Origin: Crocinitomicaceae bacterium | Lineage (GTDB): Bacteria > Bacteroidota > Bacteroidia > Flavobacteriales_G > Salibacteraceae | Direction of reading: 5' to 3' | Assembly: GCA_002713215.1 (NCBI GenBank) | Contig: PAVO01000023.1 | Coordinates: 36,490-100,489, forward strand | DNA length: 64,000 nucleotides | Shown here: in pieces, positions 34,401-42,003 of the stretch | Layout: the number at the start of each line of letters is the position of its first letter | How positions within the stretch are numbered: position 1 is the stretch's first letter | Notes under the pieces: generated by a model | Databases searched by the model: none | What the model was told of the DNA's origin: nothing | What the model saw: the letters and a program-made list of their open reading frames with translations, nothing else | Program-made: the position numbers and the translations under genes

Positions 34401-36469
34401 TCTATATCCGATACTTGATTGTATCTAACTGCAGTTAACCCAGCAGTAATATCATTCAGCACCTTGGTGATTACGTTGTAACGGAACAGTATTTTTTCAA
34501 TCGTACCATTCAATAGTCTTCTTTCAATGGCCGTATATATAACGTCCCTGTTTTTGGTGGATGTGGCAATTTCTGCGATGTGAGGTTTTCCGTTACCTGC
34601 CATATCCTTATTTAATATTTGAATGTGGGAGTTTTGTTGATCTTTCCATCTCCTACTCATTATGTTATTATTATCATCCGAGAAATAAATGATGGAGTCA
34701 TTGTAAGGATCGAACTTAAGGACTGCATCCTCACCATAGCCATTATATTTGGCATTATTCAGAGGTACCACTGCGTCGGTTTTTGGATTCCAGTAACTCA
34801 CCCTATTGTTACGGCTTAAGAAAACCACTTCTTCCATATTGGGAGAAACCTCTACAATTTGCCCATCGTTTGGAGGAGCTGTTCCAATGTGACGCCAACG
34901 ATCTTCATCAATAGATTTTACGTACGATCCGTTGTCGTGCGATCCATAAACAATATCCCCGTTCAAGTTTAGCGTTCTCACCTGAAATGCCTGGGTTATG
35001 TTCATGCCTTTTCCATTAAGCGTGGTCCAACCTGCGGAGGAGGTATCGGTTCCTCCGCTGTTGTACGATATTGAAATTCCTCCATCGTGTCCACATAGAA
35101 TAATGGCATCGTTACTGTCTGTATGGGTACTCGGTTTTATGATTTTTAGATCCCTAATGTCATCATGAAGATTGAAATCTCTGTCATAGGTATAAATTCG
35201 CTTTTTTCGACGCAAATGCACCCCACCTACATATACTTCGGTTTCATCGGTAGGTGAAACGACAAATTCGAGTATCTGCCTATTGACATCAGCGTCGTTT
35301 TTACCATCAGTAAAAGGAGTGTCGAAATAGTATGGTGTTATTACAGTTCCCGCACTATCCGTACTCTGTTTTACAATTTGCAGCCGCCCATCACTAAGTT
35401 TATACAACGAATAAACATGATTCGGTTTATCTGCGCAAAAATCAATTCCAACGCTAATTGCATTATTCAAAATGCCCGATGGAGTTATTATCGATTGGTC
35501 GGAATACTGACCATTGGAAAGCTTTATTCTATAAACCCGGGCGCTCAAAGCACCTTGCCAGGTATGTACTTCGTAGGTGGTTGCATACAACAAATTGGCA
35601 TCATTGGGATCCATTTTTAAATCCATTAATCGGTAATTCTGTTGGCCGGTTCCCCATATTCTTGACCAGGTAACACCATCATCAAGTGAAACCAGTAAGC
35701 TGTCATCAACGGCAGCATAAACCCGACCCGATGTAGTATGATCAAATGCAAATGCTTCTACTACTCCTGTGCCATAACCCGAGGAAACTACTCCGAAATC
35801 TAAGTGAGACCACCATTCTCCTTTTGTCGTACTCTTGAGGTAACCATTAGCTTCGCTTGCCCCGTAACGCAAATTTTTACCGGTAAAACCAGCTCCTGCC
35901 AGCACAATAGTAGGGTCGAATGGAGAAACTTCGATACAGTTAATTCCTAAACCAAACTCTCCGAGTGCATCAGTGGTATTGGTCCAGTTTACACCACCAT
36001 CCACAGTTCTAAAAATTCCAGCAGAAGCCGATCCAGCTAAGATAGTATCTATGATACCGTTGTTCTCCCAGGCTGCAACAGCCCCAACCATTCCCATAAA
36101 CCCTCTGTTCAACATACTGGGGTCATTGCTTTTAAAGGGATTCTCTAAAGGGCCCAATGGTTCCCATTGGTTGCCTTGGGTACAGGACAAATAAGGTATA
36201 GCGTCGTCCATCTTCTGCATACCACTGGCTGGTGTACCTTCAGCACCAACCCTGCCTCTCCAAAAACTAACAAAATGCAACTGGTGTTTTAATGCGCCTT
36301 CGGGTTCCAGGGTATCTTCTTCGTCCAGGCTGTCCAATTCGTTTTGTAGGTATTCGTCGAATGCGGCAATATCTACATTGGGGTTTAGCATAGAAAGTGA
36401 GGTGTCCTGCGCAAATACCGTTACACCAATACTTAAAGCAATACACAATAAAAACTTTGACTTTTTCAT
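31481..36469 (-). CDS. Very large T9SS cargo: Asp-box propeller plus right-handed beta-helix
   Basis: This protein has about 1662 residues. A signal peptide starts at MKKSKFLLCIALSIGVTVFAQ; an in-frame ATG six codons upstream (36487) is an alternative start. The first half has sialidase/VPS10-type Asp-box repeats (TVDGGVNWTNT, SLDDGVTWSRIWG, IMAGSAS-like blades), suggesting a propeller. The middle, about residues 880-1200, has short glycine- and asparagine-rich turns (ENSGELNIENSKVTNG, ISGNTFDHMSKGI, IRNNTFTDTWIG) typical of a right-handed parallel beta-helix, then helical repeats. The sorting domain (VYPNPNGGSF to NIVVSE) ends the chain. It is a surface protein of unknown substrate, perhaps an adhesin or polysaccharide-binding protein. 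A shared promoter element lies at 36539-36584. Confidence 0.82.
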   Translation of the reverse strand: MKKSKFLLCIALSIGVTVFAQDTSLSMLNPNVDIAAFDEYLQNELDSLDEEDTLEPEGALKHQLHFVSFWRGRVGAEGTPASGMQKMDDAIPYLSCTQGNQWEPLGPLENPFKSNDPSMLNRGFMGMVGAVAAWENNGIIDTILAGSASAGIFRTVDGGVNWTNTTDALGEFGLGINCIEVSPFDPTIVLAGAGFTGKNLRYGASEANGYLKSTTKGEWWSHLDFGVVSSGYGTGVVEAFAFDHTTSGRVYAAVDDSLLVSLDDGVTWSRIWGTGQQNYRLMDLKMDPNDANLLYATTYEVHTWQGALSARVYRIKLSNGQYSDQSIITPSGILNNAISVGIDFCADKPNHVYSLYKLSDGRLQIVKQSTDSAGTVITPYYFDTPFTDGKNDADVNRQILEFVVSPTDETEVYVGGVHLRRKKRIYTYDRDFNLHDDIRDLKIIKPSTHTDSNDAIILCGHDGGISISYNSGGTDTSSAGWTTLNGKGMNITQAFQVRTLNLNGDIVYGSHDNGSYVKSIDEDRWRHIGTAPPNDGQIVEVSPNMEEVVFLSRNNRVSYWNPKTDAVVPLNNAKYNGYGEDAVLKFDPYNDSIIYFSDDNNNIMSRRWKDQQNSHIQILNKDMAGNGKPHIAEIATSTKNRDVIYTAIERRLLNGTIEKILFRYNVITKVLNDITAGLTAVRYNQVSDIEVDPDNENKIWVTFANWDTLKRVYAGSWDTNTSTMTWTNMSFDLPEIPINKILFDQDNNRFYLATDGGVFTKTNSMSDTNWICFSNGLPRTIINNLHIDQCRNKLIAATFGRGIWMADLMEPVHSEWPITGTTNIMGDMFFKGDIIIKPGATLNIGGPNDSVTLYMAKGKSIIIENSGELNIENSKVTNGCGTRWKGIQVWGERLINQNQNDPSFSRPFSGKVELLNATISNAEKGIVNRKLGDWSKTGGIIEARTSHFLNNQQSLEFKAFRNLNPSTQQYFDDLSLVLGCTFENDSSYFFSGNDPYNPMITFHDVHGVDIASSTFKNSAYPMLNRNQRGIAILEHDANTKISGNTFDHMSKGIVTGQVTKLFGTNVKIRNNTFTDTWIGSITKAHDITISISNNQFDGSSTYGSWLEASTGVEITENTYGSGSVGVITADLGAHGAEVYNNDFEDHDIGVYTSGKTGKSNRGLTYKCNDFIDDLHKGDIYVASGMINEKQGKCNVSALNADELPAGNEFSQTCNASEDDYNLYTGYPGKMLYSHHSTTSGVRLKPDCYTTQKIQTNDCAIDYDTVTSCPSRITTVGTGSGGFGTKLGIATDGYSNSKSDRTVAIMAWNNNVDGGNTTSRVNYVNDALNSSDEVKTELDNYIPYLSDAVLTACINRNPALDASDLYYILEQSSPLSVGQADQLSNLGHILSTTQIEDLIDLQGGISLRDSLELDTIYHQTRTELYLNEILRLFAFDTSSGNPNPLDSMISYLEDYDNYHPFAAQTKNMLVKAYWQDGDFSSAQAKIDELDDDDEYKGLAMVLQKLHNMESNGDSLPVLYGDSTLFDSLATDTTHFGYGLARNVMSLITYEVLDRYTEEIPGDASRSEETPLLETPEEGNSSGFTVYPNPNGGSFHFVWNINTSNQGIRYRIVDMQGRVILEGSSQSDEGNRQLQIPQKTNGIYKLQVFSNKKMIHQENIVVSE

Positions 36470-36538
36470 AATTATGGACTTTAACATTATTAGTTCACTT
36501 ATCTAAGTGACTAATAATCAATTAATACAGATACTTTC

Positions 36539-36584
36539 CAAAGCTTTAAACTATTTGCCATAATTACAATAGGGGAATACCCCT
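36539..36584 (-). promoter_or_regulatory. Shared promoter element, site A (giant T9SS gene)
   Basis: On the minus strand the block AGGGGTATTCCCCTATTG (36584-36567) is an imperfect palindrome whose final TTG serves as a -33 box. After exactly 20 nt follows AAGCTTTG (36546-36539), which matches TAnnTTTG except for the first base. Start is predicted near 36532. Sites B and C (61917-61960 and 63868-63911) share 14 of 16 positions of this block and the same 20-nt spacing. Confidence 0.55.
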
Positions 36585-36791
36585 CATTTTTCTAAGTGGT
36601 TGTTTATAAAAAAGCATCCGGTAATAAGGTTTTCATCTTAATAATCAAACCCTTACGTTACCTTTCCTAGTTCTAAATTACAACCAACAAGTTCAAGTTT
36701 TGGAATATTAAAACAACGAATAAAATCAATGTGGTTTATGCTATTTACGCATAAAGTACCTTAGTTAATTATTTTTATTTGCTTCTACCTA

Positions 36792-36822
36792 TTGCATTAG
36801 TATAGAAAACTTTCTACATTTA
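36792..36822 (+). promoter_or_regulatory. Promoter of the XRE regulator, leaderless
   Basis: TTG (36792-36794), 20 nt, TACATTTA (36815-36822), one mismatch from the -7 consensus. Start is predicted at about 36828-36830, practically on the ATG at 36829, so the transcript would be leaderless. Confidence 0.5.
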
Positions 36823-36828
36823 ACTATT

Positions 36829-37278
36829 ATGACTCATTGGGGGATTCAATTGAAAAAATTGAGGAATAAAATGGGATGGAGTCAACGTTATCTAGCTGAT
36901 TGTTCATCTATGACCCAATCGGCTATTGCCCGGCTAGAATCTGGTAAACACCAATTTACCCAAAAGACCATTTATGCGCTGGCAAAATCCTTCGATATGG
37001 ATACGTTGAAATTTGTATTCTACCTTATGGGTGTAAGGAAAGAAAAAGAACAATTGCTTATGGAGCATAATATGATTCAGCAATTTGCCATGCTCTATAA
37101 CTATGCCCGACAGGTAACAGAACTATACGACGACATCATTAAAAACGAACATCAAATTCTAAACAACATAGAAAGAGACCGTGCATACTACATAAAAGAA
37201 TGGGTACTAATTGGTCATAAGTGTTACAAGCAAGAAAAGGAAATTGAGCTTTTAAAAAGTCAACTTAAACGGGTTTAG
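36829..37278 (+). CDS. XRE-family helix-turn-helix regulator with coiled-coil tail
   Basis: This 149-residue cytoplasmic protein has a Cro/C1-type helix-turn-helix at about residues 6-60 (IQLKKLRNKMGWSQRYLADCSSMTQSAIARLESGKH, then TIYALAKSFDMD). The remaining 85 residues are helical and charged and probably dimerise (EKEQLLMEHNMIQQFAMLYNYARQ). No ligand-binding domain is recognised. It is divergent from the T9SS cluster and is the only DNA-binding protein beside it, so it may act on the intergenic region, including the imperfect palindrome at 36567-36584. That link is inference. The sequence does not resemble phage repressors with protease domains. Confidence 0.85.
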   Translation: MTHWGIQLKKLRNKMGWSQRYLADCSSMTQSAIARLESGKHQFTQKTIYALAKSFDMDTLKFVFYLMGVRKEKEQLLMEHNMIQQFAMLYNYARQVTELYDDIIKNEHQILNNIERDRAYYIKEWVLIGHKCYKQEKEIELLKSQLKRV

Positions 37279-37350
37279 GGTTTTGGATATTAGGGCTTAG
37301 ATATTTATTCCCAATGCAATTACATCCAATATCGACCATCCAGCATCAAA
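37279..37350. repeat. Degenerate GATATT/GGAT-type intergenic element, copy 3
   Basis: TTTTGGATATTAG and TAGATATTTATT face ATCCAATATCGACC. It is a low-quality palindrome of the same kind as copies 1, 2 and 4, between convergent gene ends. Confidence 0.35.
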
Positions 37351-37357
37351 TAATGGA

Positions 37358-38197
37358 TTACTTGCTCTGCTTAGAACCATCTTCGTTATATCCTTCGGGT
37401 ACTCCAATGGCATCTACGGGTGGACAGTTCTTTTGTCGGTAGGGCTGGCAAAGCATAAATCGAAGGGAAAAAGTAAGCGGCCAATAATGACTATTGAAAT
37501 AAGGCATATCCGCCCGTCCGTTATTCCACGTATATAGATTTAGAATGGGAACTTCTATGGTAGGTATTACAATCAGTTTATTATTTGATCTAATCCCCCA
37601 CCCTAGTTTGTAATACAAATACCCGTGTATTTTGTCGGATGTTTTTTCCTGAACTCCAGGAACACTGTGCGTATATGATCTTTTACTTATGATGGCATAA
37701 CTGGCATTTAATCCTAGTGTGTGTTGCAAAAATGTTTTATCGGATAGTTTATTTCGTCCGTTTAGTTCAACGTGCATCCCAAGAAAATGATCGGAAAAAG
37801 TGTTTTCTCCAGTGTTATAGGTTGTTGCATTTCCAGCCTGTACAATTTGATCGGTGTAGGTTTCGGTTCCCTGTAACCATCTATACGTTAATCCATAGTT
37901 CCAATACCTAAAAAAATAAAAATTGTTGATCATGTGATACCTGCCCAACGCTGCATAAGCGCCCAATTTTCCATTTTGTTTAGGAAGTGTTCGGTACAGT
38001 GTATCGGCAACCTGGCTCCCGTCAATTTCCTTTTTATTAACCAGTGGTAAGGTGTAGTTGGCGCCCAAATCAAAATACCAAAACTTCTTTTCGTAACGGG
38101 GTTGCTGAGGAAAAGCATCCTTGTTTTTTCGGCCATATCCCTGACCAAACAAGGAGAATGATAGGAAGATTAAGAGAGCAGCAATACCAAATTTCAT
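37358..38197 (-). CDS. Secreted or outer-membrane protein of unknown function
   Basis: From the methionine chosen here the protein has 279 residues, with signal peptide MKFGIAALLIFLSFSLFGQ. A longer frame begins 45 nt upstream but would put 15 non-signal residues in front. The mature part is rich in aromatic residues and alternating strands (WYFDLGANYTLPL, YHMINNFYFFRYWNYGLTYRW, YLYYKLGWGIRSN, HYWPLTFSLRFMLCQPYR), as in small outer-membrane beta-barrels. The C-terminal tail is hydrophilic. No family is recognised. It is divergent from the PlsC gene. Confidence 0.7.
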   Translation of the reverse strand: MKFGIAALLIFLSFSLFGQGYGRKNKDAFPQQPRYEKKFWYFDLGANYTLPLVNKKEIDGSQVADTLYRTLPKQNGKLGAYAALGRYHMINNFYFFRYWNYGLTYRWLQGTETYTDQIVQAGNATTYNTGENTFSDHFLGMHVELNGRNKLSDKTFLQHTLGLNASYAIISKRSYTHSVPGVQEKTSDKIHGYLYYKLGWGIRSNNKLIVIPTIEVPILNLYTWNNGRADMPYFNSHYWPLTFSLRFMLCQPYRQKNCPPVDAIGVPEGYNEDGSKQSK

Positions 38198-38338
38198 ATT
38201 TACAAAATTATCCAGTTGAGCTTCAATAAATGAAATAGGCAAAAGCTTTTTAACTGTTGCATTGTTTATACTACTATACCCAAACTACGCAATAAGAATT
38301 GGGTTGCACGCACTCCGTATGACAACTACATTTAAATT

Positions 38339-38346
38339 TATTTTTG
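38339..38346 (+). promoter_or_regulatory. -7 box immediately upstream of plsC-like gene
   Basis: TATTTTTG fits TAnnTTTG and ends 6 nt before the ATG at 38353. If used, the transcript is leaderless or nearly so. No TTG at standard spacing. Confidence 0.35.
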
Positions 38347-38352
38347 CCGGGT

Positions 38353-39102
38353 ATGATGGAAATCATAAAGAGACCCTTTATTGTTCTTTGGAAAACCTGG
38401 TTTTTTCTGATGTTCCTGATTTCAGGACTGGTTTTGTTCCTGATTTTTAAATGGTACCTGCACAAGGGGAAAAACAAACAATCACTTACTCTACTGCGTC
38501 GATGGGGAATTTTTGTTCAATACACCACCGGAATTATTCTACGTACCAAGGGCAGGAAAAACTTTCCAAAAGCACCATACATTGTTGTATCCAACCACAG
38601 CTCTTACCTTGATATTGTACTTATGTTTAGTGTGGTTCCCGATTATTTTGCTTTTTTAGGTAAGGCAGAATTAGAAAACTGGCCCATTGTAAACATCTTC
38701 TTTAAATCGGGAATGCAAATCTCAGTTCCCAGAGGAAGCCGAAAAGGATCTCATGAAGCTTATACCAAATCTAAAAAAGCACTTGAGGAAGGAACATCCC
38801 TGGTCATTTTTCCTGAAGCCACCATCCCTACTCATGTTCCCCGCATGAAATCTTTTAAAAATGGTGCGTTTAAATTAGCAATTGAATCCGGTGTCCCTAT
38901 TGTTCCTATTTGCTTTCCATACAATTACAAGCGAATGATGAATGGTGGATTTTTAAAAGCCATTGCCAGTCCCGGACTTGCCCCCGCACTGGTACATTCA
39001 CCCATAGAAACAACTGGTATGAGCGAAGAGGATATTGTACCTTTGCGCCAGCAAGTTTTTAAAATAATAGAAAAAGATCTTAACAGCTATGGAAATAAAT
39101 AA
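38353..39102 (+). CDS. plsC: 1-acyl-sn-glycerol-3-phosphate acyltransferase (PlsC family)
   Basis: This acyltransferase of about 249 residues makes phosphatidic acid from lysophosphatidic acid at the inner membrane. One N-terminal hydrophobic helix (WFFLMFLISGLVLFLIFKW) is followed by the catalytic motif NHSSYLD, the RGSRKG-type block with VPRGSRKGS, FPEAT and the GVPIVPICF strand, in the expected order. A TTG at 38344 is an alternative start, but ATG at 38353 or 38356 is better. The end overlaps gatC by 14 nt. PlsC is the commonest assignment; other lysophospholipid or ornithine-lipid acyltransferases share the motifs. Confidence 0.9.
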   Translation: MMEIIKRPFIVLWKTWFFLMFLISGLVLFLIFKWYLHKGKNKQSLTLLRRWGIFVQYTTGIILRTKGRKNFPKAPYIVVSNHSSYLDIVLMFSVVPDYFAFLGKAELENWPIVNIFFKSGMQISVPRGSRKGSHEAYTKSKKALEEGTSLVIFPEATIPTHVPRMKSFKNGAFKLAIESGVPIVPICFPYNYKRMMNGGFLKAIASPGLAPALVHSPIETTGMSEEDIVPLRQQVFKIIEKDLNSYGNK

Positions 39103-39382
39103 CGACCTGATCGATAAACTGTCGGCACTGGCAAAGCTTGAATTTGAAGGTGAAGACAAGGAAGTTATTAAAGCCGATTTAACCAAAATGTTGGGTTTTG
39201 TAGAAAAACTGAACAACGTGGATACTGAGGGTGTTGAACCATTGATCTACATGACCGACGAAGAAAGTGTAATGCGTGAAGATGTTGCTCAATCGGTAAT
39301 TTCGCAGGAAGAGGCACTTAAAAATGCTCCTCAAAAAGACAGCTATTATTTTAAAGTTCCTAAGGTATTGAAGAAAGGATGA
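39089..39382 (+). CDS. gatC: Aspartyl/glutamyl-tRNA amidotransferase subunit C
   Basis: GatC is the small subunit of the GatCAB complex that converts Glu-tRNA(Gln) or Asp-tRNA(Asn) to the amide form. At 97 residues it has the expected length and the pattern LIDKLSALAKLEFEGEDKEVIKADLTKMLGFVEKLNNVDTEGVEPL, followed by MREDVAQ and the C-terminal YYFKVPKVLKKG. Its start lies within the last 14 nt of the plsC-like gene. GatA and GatB are not in the window. Confidence 0.93.
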   Translation: MEINNDLIDKLSALAKLEFEGEDKEVIKADLTKMLGFVEKLNNVDTEGVEPLIYMTDEESVMREDVAQSVISQEEALKNAPQKDSYYFKVPKVLKKG

Positions 39383-39447
39383 TTTTGGGTGTTGGATTTT
39401 GGATGTTGGATGGTTGATATCCAAAAACGAAAATCAAATATCCATTA
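39383..39447. repeat. Degenerate GATATT/GGAT-type intergenic element, copy 4
   Basis: The stretch has repeated GGATTTTGGATGTTGGAT-like text facing ATCCAAAAAC and AATCAAATATCC. It separates the convergent gatC and MORN genes and might fold, but has no clear terminator T-run. Confidence 0.4.
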
Positions 39448-41025
39448 TCACTTTTCTGGTTTTTTTTCCTTTTTTTCCTTCGGTGCATCTGCTCTAATTC
39501 TCACCCCATCAAGTTTTACTTCCTTACCTTCTTTATAGGTAATTCTCAGCATAACCGACTGGTCGTTTCTATAGCGTGTCCATACTCCTTTCTTTTCGCC
39601 ATATTCATATTTTCCTTCCAACCATTTACTGCCATTGGGATAATAATAAGAGTGTTTTCCTTCCGCTAAACCCGATTCATATTTCCCTTTATACCGAAGG
39701 GTTTGATCATCGTTGTAGTAATAATGTTTCCACAAACCTTCGCGCTGCCCATTTACATACTCCCCAACTTCTTTATGGTCATTTAAGTGGTAGGTCCAAA
39801 TTCCATTTTCCAATCCTTCTACGTATTCCCCTTCTGATATTACCGTTCCGGTATCACTGTATTCAATAAAAGGTCCATTTTCTAAACCGTATACATAATA
39901 CTCATCCCTCCATAATTGTTCGTTGGGATAATACCATTCCCAATGTCCATCATAAAATTCTCCCTGGGCAAAACTTCCTTTCTGTTCCAGTTTTCCTGTC
40001 TCATAATAGAATTTCCATTCACCCAATTTTAGACCCGATTTGTAAGATCCTTCTGCTCTTAAAGTACCAGATTCATAATATTCCTTCCAATGGTCGTTTT
40101 TAATTCCATCGGCATCGGCCATTCCCTCACCCATTAAAATTCCATTTTTATATACCTGGGCAATCACAACTCTTCCCGAGTCATCAAATTCACGACAAAT
40201 TCCTTCTCTTTTTCCTGCTTTGTTGTGGTTGCAAATGGTTCGAATGGTTCCATTGTCGTGGTACGTTTTTCTAATATCTAAAAAATCCAGTTCTTCGGCA
40301 TTTTCCACCAACTTACCCCCTGAGTATTTATCGGTCGAAATCAATAGTCCTTTTTCATCGTACTCTTTCCAATACCCAACTTTTATGTTGTTGACATACT
40401 TACCTTCACTCTTAACGGTTTCATCTTCGTAGAAATCTTTCCATATTCCTTGTTTTAACCCGGCCGTATCCTTCCTGTTTATGGATTCCCGTTGATAGAC
40501 TATACCATTTTTATATTCAACTATTCCAATTATTTTTCCCTTATTATCATAGCTTTTCATCTCGCCATGAATTTTTCCTTTTACGTATGGAATTTTTTGG
40601 TAGACTCTTCCATTATCGTGATAGGTATAAGCAATACCATGAAGGGTGTCATTAACAAAAGGATATTCTGACATTAAAAAACCTTCAGGGCTATATTCCT
40701 TAGTTAATCCATGTTTTTTCTCTGCTCGATAATTGATGACTTTCTGGAGAATTTCGTCGGTAGAATAAAATTTCCATTCGCCTTCCAACAAATGATTTTT
40801 TCTTGGCCCCTCCGATTTCAAAACACCATTTTGAAAATAGTTTTTCCAAAATCCTTCGGGTTTACCATTCACCAAATACCCTTCACTGGAGAGCGCTCCA
40901 TCAGCATAAGTGAATTTTCTATATTCTCCATTCTTAATAGGAGGAATAGTATCTTGCCCGTAAGCAATAAACGCAAAACAGAAAAGGAAAAATACAATCC
41001 CGCTCTTTTTCAAATTCTTCTTCAT
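39448..41025 (-). CDS. Secreted MORN-repeat (YwqK-like) protein
   Basis: This protein has about 525 residues, with signal peptide MKKNLKKSGIVFFLFCFAFIAYGQ (the frame opens six codons earlier). The rest is a run of about eighteen MORN-like repeats of roughly 22 residues, for example KPEGFWKNYFQNGVLKSEG, KLGEWKFYYETGKLEQKGS and EKKGVWTRYRNDQSVMLR. Such repeats form an extended beta-hairpin array that may bind membranes or proteins. Related proteins in Bacteroidota are sometimes labelled YwqK antitoxins. The role is unknown. The tail is lysine-rich. The upstream region (41044-41555) is exceptionally long and A+T-rich. Confidence 0.85.
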   Translation of the reverse strand: MKKNLKKSGIVFFLFCFAFIAYGQDTIPPIKNGEYRKFTYADGALSSEGYLVNGKPEGFWKNYFQNGVLKSEGPRKNHLLEGEWKFYSTDEILQKVINYRAEKKHGLTKEYSPEGFLMSEYPFVNDTLHGIAYTYHDNGRVYQKIPYVKGKIHGEMKSYDNKGKIIGIVEYKNGIVYQRESINRKDTAGLKQGIWKDFYEDETVKSEGKYVNNIKVGYWKEYDEKGLLISTDKYSGGKLVENAEELDFLDIRKTYHDNGTIRTICNHNKAGKREGICREFDDSGRVVIAQVYKNGILMGEGMADADGIKNDHWKEYYESGTLRAEGSYKSGLKLGEWKFYYETGKLEQKGSFAQGEFYDGHWEWYYPNEQLWRDEYYVYGLENGPFIEYSDTGTVISEGEYVEGLENGIWTYHLNDHKEVGEYVNGQREGLWKHYYYNDDQTLRYKGKYESGLAEGKHSYYYPNGSKWLEGKYEYGEKKGVWTRYRNDQSVMLRITYKEGKEVKLDGVRIRADAPKEKKEKKPEK

Positions 41026-41043
41026 TTCTGTTTTGAACATCAA

Positions 41044-41555
41044 TAAATAATAAATAAAAGATTTTTAAATAAAATTTACTATTACTATTATGGTGTTAAT
41101 ACTGTTAGAAAGTAATCGGTAAAAATATTGTTTTTGAAGCTTATCAATAGTTTATAACAACCAACCAACAATATTAATTTGTTAATGGTTTGAAAAATAG
41201 AATCATCCGTTTTCAATTAACATTGTTGGTAACCAAACTAACATCAATAATGTTAATTGCTTTTTTCGAATTAAATGGACTAACTCAAATTATTTGGTTG
41301 ATAAGAAAACGAGAAATACTTGCAATTTTTTGTTGCATTTCTAATTAAAATCATCATCCAAAATAGTATTGAATAATTGAGTAAAAATGTTTGAGTAGTT
41401 GTACACAGAAATAAACAGTTCAAATGATCCAAAAGTGAACAACTTGTTAAGTTTCGATCAATCAGATTTTTACATTATTTGTGTTGAATAATAGCTAACT
41501 ATTTTAATGAGCAAACGAAAAATTAAAGGATTAATTTTGGAACAAAATTTAGGCA
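41044..41555. other. A+T-rich gene-free stretch of 512 bp with a large inverted repeat
   Basis: No coding frame is supported. The stretch has a perfect 11-bp inverted repeat CAATTAACATT / AATGTTAATTG (arms 41214-41224 and 41249-41259, 24 nt apart) with a smaller palindrome TTGGT-A-ACCAA in the loop, and several TTGTTAAT or ATGTTAAT words. It is the longest non-coding stretch in the window. It lies between the divergent MORN and rpiB genes. One TTGTACACA word resembles a DnaA box, but a single copy does not support an origin. Confidence 0.5.
41532..41539 (+). promoter_or_regulatory. -7 box upstream of rpiB
   Basis: TAATTTTG is a full TAnnTTTG match, ending 16 nt before the rpiB ATG. No -33 TTG is seen at standard spacing. 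Confidence 0.4.
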
Positions 41556-41984
41556 ATGGTATTGGGTTTAGGTAGCGATCATGCTGGATATGATTTAAAG
41601 GTAGAATTGATAAAGTATTTAAAATCCAAAGGGTTTGAAATAAATGATTTTGGCCCCTATTCAGATGATCGGGCCGATTATCCGGATTTTGCTCACCCTG
41701 TGGCTCTTGCAGTTGAAAACAAAGAAGTTGACCTTGGAATAATAATGTGTGGAAGTGGCAATGGAATTAACATGGCTGCCAACAAACACCAGGGTATTCG
41801 AAGTGCTTTGTGCTGGGAACCGGAAATAGCAGCCCTTGCCCGCCAACATAACGATGCCAATATTTGTGCTTTGCCCGCCCGGTTTATAACCGTTCAAAAA
41901 GCAAAGGATATTGTTGATGCTTACCTAGAAAATGAATTTGAAGGTGGTAGACATGCAGCCCGGGTAGATAAAATTGCATGTTAG
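41556..41984 (+). CDS. rpiB: Ribose-5-phosphate isomerase B
   Basis: RpiB interconverts ribose-5-phosphate and ribulose-5-phosphate in the non-oxidative pentose phosphate pathway. The family is recognised from GSDHAGYDLK at the N-terminus (Asp8, His9), the catalytic cysteine and glycine loop in IMCGSGNGINMAANKHQGIRSALCWE (Cys at about 66), and the C-terminal histidines in EGGRHAARVDKI. The 142-residue length is normal. LacA/LacB galactose isomerases have the same fold, but the CGSGNG loop favours RpiB. It is 19 nt upstream of the nuclease-like gene. Confidence 0.95.
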   Translation: MVLGLGSDHAGYDLKVELIKYLKSKGFEINDFGPYSDDRADYPDFAHPVALAVENKEVDLGIIMCGSGNGINMAANKHQGIRSALCWEPEIAALARQHNDANICALPARFITVQKAKDIVDAYLENEFEGGRHAARVDKIAC

Positions 41985-42003
41985 GAATCACTTTTAATTT
42001 CAA

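Larger units (their letters stand above)
36488..36828. other. Divergent intergenic region, 341 bp
   Basis: No gene is seen in this A+T-rich space between the giant T9SS gene and the XRE regulator. It contains the shared promoter element on the minus strand (36539-36584) and a promoter candidate for the regulator on the plus strand (36792-36822). An inverted repeat TCACTTA-tc-TAAGTGA lies at 36495-36510, close to the T9SS gene start, and could be an operator. Confidence 0.5.

Noticed and set aside
39448..41025. Toxin-antitoxin module (YwqK antitoxin label)
   Set aside because: The protein has a signal peptide and only MORN-type repeats, and no toxin gene is adjacent.
41044..41555. Candidate chromosome origin (A+T-rich, a TTGTACACA word)
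   Set aside because: Only one imperfect DnaA-box-like word is seen and there is no dnaA or repeated box array.
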